From positions 259,914 to 323,913 of the forward strand of contig NZ_JAPFRE010000015.1 of assembly GCF_026183735.1 (NCBI RefSeq): 64,000 nt of DNA, given 5' to 3'. This stretch comes from Alteromonas sp. ASW11-130. Its GTDB lineage: Bacteria > Pseudomonadota > Gammaproteobacteria > Enterobacterales > Alteromonadaceae. Positions 60,163 to 64,000 of the stretch are shown piece after piece. Below the pieces are notes generated by a model. That model had not been told where the DNA came from. It ran no database searches and worked only from the letters and a program-made list of their open reading frames with translations. Numbering within the stretch: the first letter of the stretch is position 1; each line of letters opens with the position of its first letter. Made by a program: the position numbers and the translations under genes.

Positions 60163-61998
60163 ATGAACGATACCTGCATTACCTCAGAACCTTCAATCTC
60201 CAGTCACACTCCGGCCATCACTGTTCTTGAACAGGTTTTCGGCTATGCAAGCTTTCGCCCCGGACAGCAGGAGGTCATCGATAATGTGGTTGAGGGACAA
60301 GATGTATTAGTGTTGCTCCCAACGGGAGGGGGTAAATCACTGTGTTATCAAGTGCCGGCACTAGTGCGAGAAGGAACGGCTATCGTCGTATCCCCCTTGA
60401 TTTCCTTAATGCAGGATCAGGTTCAGCAACTTAAGGAATCTGGGGTAAAAGCAGCATTCTTAAATTCAAGTTTATCAGCAGAAAATCAACAAGCCACAAT
60501 TGAATTATTGAGATCTGGCAAGCTTGATTTATTGTATGTGTCGCCAGAAAGATTGCTGCAGTTTTCTTTTTTGCAGTTAATTAAACAATTACCGCTTGCT
60601 TTGTTCGCCATAGATGAAGCCCACTGTGTTTCACATTGGGGACACGATTTTAGACAAGACTACCGGGGGCTAGGCACCCTCAAACAGCAGTTCCCAACCA
60701 CCCCGATTATCGCCTTAACCGCCACTGCGGATACGGCAACCCAACAGGATATCGTTTCGCAGTTAGCACTCACTTCTCCTTTTATCTTTAAAGGAAGCTT
60801 CGATCGGCCCAATATTCGCTATCGTGTAATGTCAAAGTATAAAGCGTTTGAGCAAGTATCAAAATATGTAAAGAGCGCAGAGGGCAGTGGAATAATCTAT
60901 TGCAATAGCCGCGCGAAAGTAGACGACCTGTATGCCAGGCTCTATCGCCAGGGTTTTAAGTGCGCAGCCTATCACGCCGGAATGGCCGCTGACGAACGGG
61001 AGTTGGTGCTTCAGCAGTTTTTACGTGAAAAAATAGACATTGTGGTAGCAACCGTCGCGTTTGGGATGGGCATAAACAAATCGAACGTGCGCTTTGTTGT
61101 TCATCATGACGTTCCGCGCAGTATTGAAAGTTACTATCAAGAAACTGGACGGGCCGGACGAGACGGATTGCCTGCCGATGCCATGTTATTGTTCAATGAA
61201 AATGATGCTGCCAGGGTTCGACAATGGATTGAACAAGGCGAAAGTCCAACACAAACCCCGATTGAAGTTCAGAAATTTGCTGCCATGGAATCGTTCGCAG
61301 AGGCGCAAACGTGTCGGCGGCAGATCTTATTAAATTACTTTTCTCAGTACAGTGACAAACCTTGTGGTAACTGTGATATCTGTTTAGACCCACCCAAATT
61401 AATTGACGGCATCGTTATGGCACAGAAGGTGTTATCGTGCATTTTGCGACTTGAACAGCAAGCCTCTAACCAATACGTCATCGATATACTCAGAGGCAAG
61501 GCACACAAACGCATCCAGGAAGCGGGTCACGATCAGCTCAGTACTTATGGAATTGGCAAAGATAATTCCGATAGCTATTGGCATAGCATTATTAACCAGC
61601 TTATTCACAAAGGGCTGATCAGAGTGGATATCACAGCGCATGCCGCTTTACGACTAACCGAGGCTGCCCGACCCGTGTTAAAAGGCGAAAGTGAGCTTAA
61701 ACTTGCCGTGCCGCGGCTAGAATTTAAACCTGAGAAAGAAAAGAAAACGCTGTCTGTGGACTATGACAAAGCTTTATTCAAACGTTTCAAACACCTTCGT
61801 AAAACGCTTGCAGACGAACATGAAGTACCACCATTTGTGATCTTCAGTGACGCCACGCTGGTAGATATGGCTGCAAAATTGCCCACTAGTGCAGCAGAGC
61901 TTTTAGCCGTTAGCGGGGTGGGGCAAACTAAGCTAGAACGCTATGGGGCTGCTTTTTTACAGCTCATAAATGATTATGTAAATAGAGAATTCAGTTAA
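60163..61998 (+). CDS. recQ: ATP-dependent DNA helicase RecQ
   Basis: 611 aa (E. coli 609). Motifs I GGGKS, II DEAHC, III ALTATAD, IV-VI including QETGRAGRDG are intact; the RecQ-C-terminal zinc site CRRQILLNYF...CGNCDIC and winged-helix follow, with an HRDC domain at the end (PPFVIFSDATLVDMA). It acts in recombination repair and binds the SSB tip. The ATG at 60163 was preferred over TTG 60121 and ATG 60127 for family length, although no clear ribosome site precedes it. Confidence 0.95.
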   Translation: MNDTCITSEPSISSHTPAITVLEQVFGYASFRPGQQEVIDNVVEGQDVLVLLPTGGGKSLCYQVPALVREGTAIVVSPLISLMQDQVQQLKESGVKAAFLNSSLSAENQQATIELLRSGKLDLLYVSPERLLQFSFLQLIKQLPLALFAIDEAHCVSHWGHDFRQDYRGLGTLKQQFPTTPIIALTATADTATQQDIVSQLALTSPFIFKGSFDRPNIRYRVMSKYKAFEQVSKYVKSAEGSGIIYCNSRAKVDDLYARLYRQGFKCAAYHAGMAADERELVLQQFLREKIDIVVATVAFGMGINKSNVRFVVHHDVPRSIESYYQETGRAGRDGLPADAMLLFNENDAARVRQWIEQGESPTQTPIEVQKFAAMESFAEAQTCRRQILLNYFSQYSDKPCGNCDICLDPPKLIDGIVMAQKVLSCILRLEQQASNQYVIDILRGKAHKRIQEAGHDQLSTYGIGKDNSDSYWHSIINQLIHKGLIRVDITAHAALRLTEAARPVLKGESELKLAVPRLEFKPEKEKKTLSVDYDKALFKRFKHLRKTLADEHEVPPFVIFSDATLVDMAAKLPTSAAELLAVSGVGQTKLERYGAAFLQLINDYVNREFS

Positions 61999-62029
61999 GC
62001 TGAAACCGGTGTCATCATTTCAGCTTAAC
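61994..62029. terminator. Bidirectional hairpin between recQ and the S9 peptidase gene
   Basis: A perfect 12-bp stem GTTAAGCTGAAA / TTTCAGCTTAAC (arms 61994-62005 and 62018-62029) with a 12-nt loop covers the recQ stop. The two genes converge here, so it probably terminates both transcripts, though T runs are short. Confidence 0.5.
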
Positions 62030-62038
62030 CAATTTGAT

Positions 62039-64000
62039 TTAGTGCAGGTTACGCTTTAAAAAATCTACTATTCCCTGATACATCTCCACTCTGCTTTTCT
62101 CATCGTAAACACCGTGTCCACTGTTTTTATACCTTAAATAAACAGGAGGATTCCCGGCTTCGATAAGTTTTTTCTCCAGCGCTTTCGCATTTTCTTCTGA
62201 CACCCGTATATCTTTAGCTCCGTGAATGAGCATTACTTTGGCTTTTATACTGTCAGCATGATGAACAGGGGAATAAGCATTGAGTTGCTCGGTATTATTA
62301 CCAAGCGCTTTTTGAAGGTAAGCTTCGCCTCCCCAATTTCCAGGAATATCACTGTGGGTAAACATATAGTTCAGGTCATACACACCCACATAACCAATGG
62401 CACATTTAATTAAGTCAGGCGCCTTAACCGCTAACATTATTGCGGCGTAGCCACCATAACTTGCCCCATATGAACAAATTTTACTTTCGTCGATATTGTG
62501 AGTAGTCACAGACCATCTGATTGACTCAATAATATCTTCAATCATTTTGCCACCCCACTGCCGAAAGCCCATTTCTTCGAAACGGTTACCGTGCCCCCCA
62601 CTTCCTCTAAAATTGGTTTGTAAAACAGCAAAACCTCTGCTGGCAAGTAGTTGCGTTTCGGTGTCAAAATCCCACTTTTCGAATGGGCCATGAGGACCGC
62701 CATGGGGTAAAACAACCAAAGGCAGTTTTACCTTGTGATCATAATCCTTTGGTAAGGTGATAAATCCGTTAATAGATACATTATCTGACGTGTCTAGGGT
62801 AAACGGAATTTTATTGGCCATTTTTTCCGGATCAATCCACGAGCGATTTGCCCAGATAAAATTGGCGCCCATAGTATCCCTGTCGAATAAATAAAATTCT
62901 CCAGGGTTAATATCGCTACTTACTTTTATGAGAAGTGTTTTGCCATCTTTAGAACGACTAGTAATATTAACTGTTTGATTTGAAAATGCGCTGACTAGCA
63001 TTTTATGCAGGTTAGCAGTATTGCTTTGGTCCTCAGAATAAAGAAATCTAGCCTTACCTGGATAGGTTAATGCGACAGCGGGCATCCCAGTTTCAAAATC
63101 TGTGGTCCAATCAATGATATCTGCAGCGTGTTCTTCAAAAATGGGCGAATAGCTACCCGTTTTAATATCTAATTCATATAATGAAAGGATCTCTTTATTT
63201 CCCCTTCTTCCTTCAAGGTATATTTTTTCCCCATTCTCACTGATACCTTTTGGTAAAAAGTGTCCACCTAAGTTAAATACTTTTTTAAGTTCGAGCCAGT
63301 TACTATCTCGATTTTCTCGGTATGCCGAATGGTAATCTCCGTTTTCATCGCTCCATGTCATAAAGTTTACGCTTCCCGTACTGGTTGCAAGTGCTTTGGC
63401 TCCAGGATAAGGAAGCGTTTCGACTTTCCTTTTTCGGCCGTTATAAACATTCAATTTACTAATAACGGATTTCTTATGTCGATTATCCCACCAAGCGTCA
63501 TTCACCAACGACCATGGATGTTCCAGTATTAAGATGTAATCATCGTCTCCTTCCAGAAGACTGATAACTTCGTGGGTAGCGGGGCTGCTTTTTCTGGTTT
63601 TTATATGACTCCCGGTTTGCTGCTCGCCCGCACGCAAGCCGTATATTAATTCTTTTTTCGTATTATCGATATTGGCGGCAAATAGCTCACCCGTTGGAAT
63701 GGGTTGATCGAAGGAATGAAGTTTCTCAGCGAACTCGAAAATAATGCGATTATTATTAACCCAGGTAACACTGTGGATGACATTGTTCTCACCCGATTGA
63801 AAACTGCCTACCATTTGTTTAGTGTCAACGGAGAAAATAACCAAATAGACCTGGTCTTTTTCTTTTAGCCTACCGGCAATATGTTTGCCATCGGGTGAAA
63901 TTTTTAAATCCAGGTAGTCTCCATGCTTCACGAATTTTTCTAATGGGATTTCTTGCGCGAAAGACAATAATGTAAAAAGACCTGAAATCAAAAGTAGTAA
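62039..64000 (-). CDS. Secreted S9 prolyl oligopeptidase-family peptidase (partial, start beyond window)
   Basis: At least 653 codons are open to the window edge. The visible N-terminal end reads LLLLISGLFTLLSFAQE, a signal peptide whose Met is beyond 64000, so the gene is cut by the window. A beta-propeller fills residues about 30-380. The C-terminal alpha/beta hydrolase has the nucleophile motif GASYGGYAAI, the Asp in HGAKDIRV and the His in NSGHGVYDE. It resembles acylaminoacyl/dipeptidyl peptidases exported by marine bacteria. Confidence 0.9.
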   Translation of the reverse strand, partial: LLLLISGLFTLLSFAQEIPLEKFVKHGDYLDLKISPDGKHIAGRLKEKDQVYLVIFSVDTKQMVGSFQSGENNVIHSVTWVNNNRIIFEFAEKLHSFDQPIPTGELFAANIDNTKKELIYGLRAGEQQTGSHIKTRKSSPATHEVISLLEGDDDYILILEHPWSLVNDAWWDNRHKKSVISKLNVYNGRKRKVETLPYPGAKALATSTGSVNFMTWSDENGDYHSAYRENRDSNWLELKKVFNLGGHFLPKGISENGEKIYLEGRRGNKEILSLYELDIKTGSYSPIFEEHAADIIDWTTDFETGMPAVALTYPGKARFLYSEDQSNTANLHKMLVSAFSNQTVNITSRSKDGKTLLIKVSSDINPGEFYLFDRDTMGANFIWANRSWIDPEKMANKIPFTLDTSDNVSINGFITLPKDYDHKVKLPLVVLPHGGPHGPFEKWDFDTETQLLASRGFAVLQTNFRGSGGHGNRFEEMGFRQWGGKMIEDIIESIRWSVTTHNIDESKICSYGASYGGYAAIMLAVKAPDLIKCAIGYVGVYDLNYMFTHSDIPGNWGGEAYLQKALGNNTEQLNAYSPVHHADSIKAKVMLIHGAKDIRVSEENAKALEKKLIEAGNPPVYLRYKNSGHGVYDEKSRVEMYQGIVDFLKRNLH

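Overview
The window looks like a chromosomal segment of a marine gammaproteobacterium of the order Alteromonadales (Alteromonas or a close relative). The basis is the close protein match to Escherichia coli and Vibrio orthologues (ArcA, UvrA, UvrD, MutY, RecQ, TldD/TldE, LysA-DapF-XerC), moderate G+C, and the gene order. No phage, plasmid, integron or CRISPR array is visible. The only mobile-element trace is a heavily decayed IS982-type transposase fragment.

Layout. 1-1.7 kb: tRNA-Phe with its terminator, then mutY-yggX on the minus strand. 1.8-4.4 kb: an alpha/beta hydrolase and the trmB-rsmC RNA-methyltransferase pair. 4.5-8.6 kb: glgA, a membrane histidine kinase and arcA. 8.65-9.5 kb: a long stretch without genes, holding a perfect 19-bp palindrome. 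9.5-11.5 kb: pmbA (tldE) divergent from darP. 11.7-22.3 kb: one long minus-strand block, mreB-mreC-mreD-maf-rng-yhdP-nitrilase-tldD, coupling cell shape, RNA processing and envelope functions, with 4-8 bp overlaps at several junctions. 22.5-25.8 kb: a possible MshF-like membrane protein, a histidine phosphatase, a hexapeptide acyltransferase, rluF and ssb. 26-34 kb: an M28 peptidase, a lipoprotein hydrolase, a YajR-type transporter divergent from uvrA, then a thioesterase coupled to a 2-oxoglutarate oxygenase. 34.4-38.3 kb: a chemotaxis receptor, a DUF3299 protein, ppa and fbp on the minus strand. 38.5-41.3 kb: mpl-ubiX-S1/P1 nuclease. 41.5-46.2 kb: a hybrid histidine kinase with an AhpD-like input region, rraA, and a PAP2 phosphatase/glycosyltransferase pair. 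46.2-62 kb: a cluster syntenic with E. coli (lptM-[lysA]-dapF-DUF484-xerC-yigB ... uvrD ... rarD ... yigI ... recQ), interrupted by the IS remnant, cysE, a diguanylate cyclase, a lipase and mgtE. The window ends inside an S9 prolyl oligopeptidase-type gene.

Most of the region is ordinary core genome: DNA repair (mutY, uvrA, uvrD, recQ, ssb), rRNA/tRNA modification (trmB, rsmC, rluF), ribosome and RNA turnover (darP, rng, rraA), envelope synthesis and recycling (mreBCD, mpl, yhdP, lptM, lysA/dapF) and redox/signal control (arcA, kinases, diguanylate cyclase). I did not find a convincing wholly new multi-gene system. The most unusual items are the AhpD-like/histidine kinase/receiver fusion at 41.8-43.7 kb, the kinase next to arcA, the noncoding palindrome region after arcA, a LacA-like acyltransferase lacking its catalytic histidine, and the decayed IS982 transposase at 51.1-51.4 kb.
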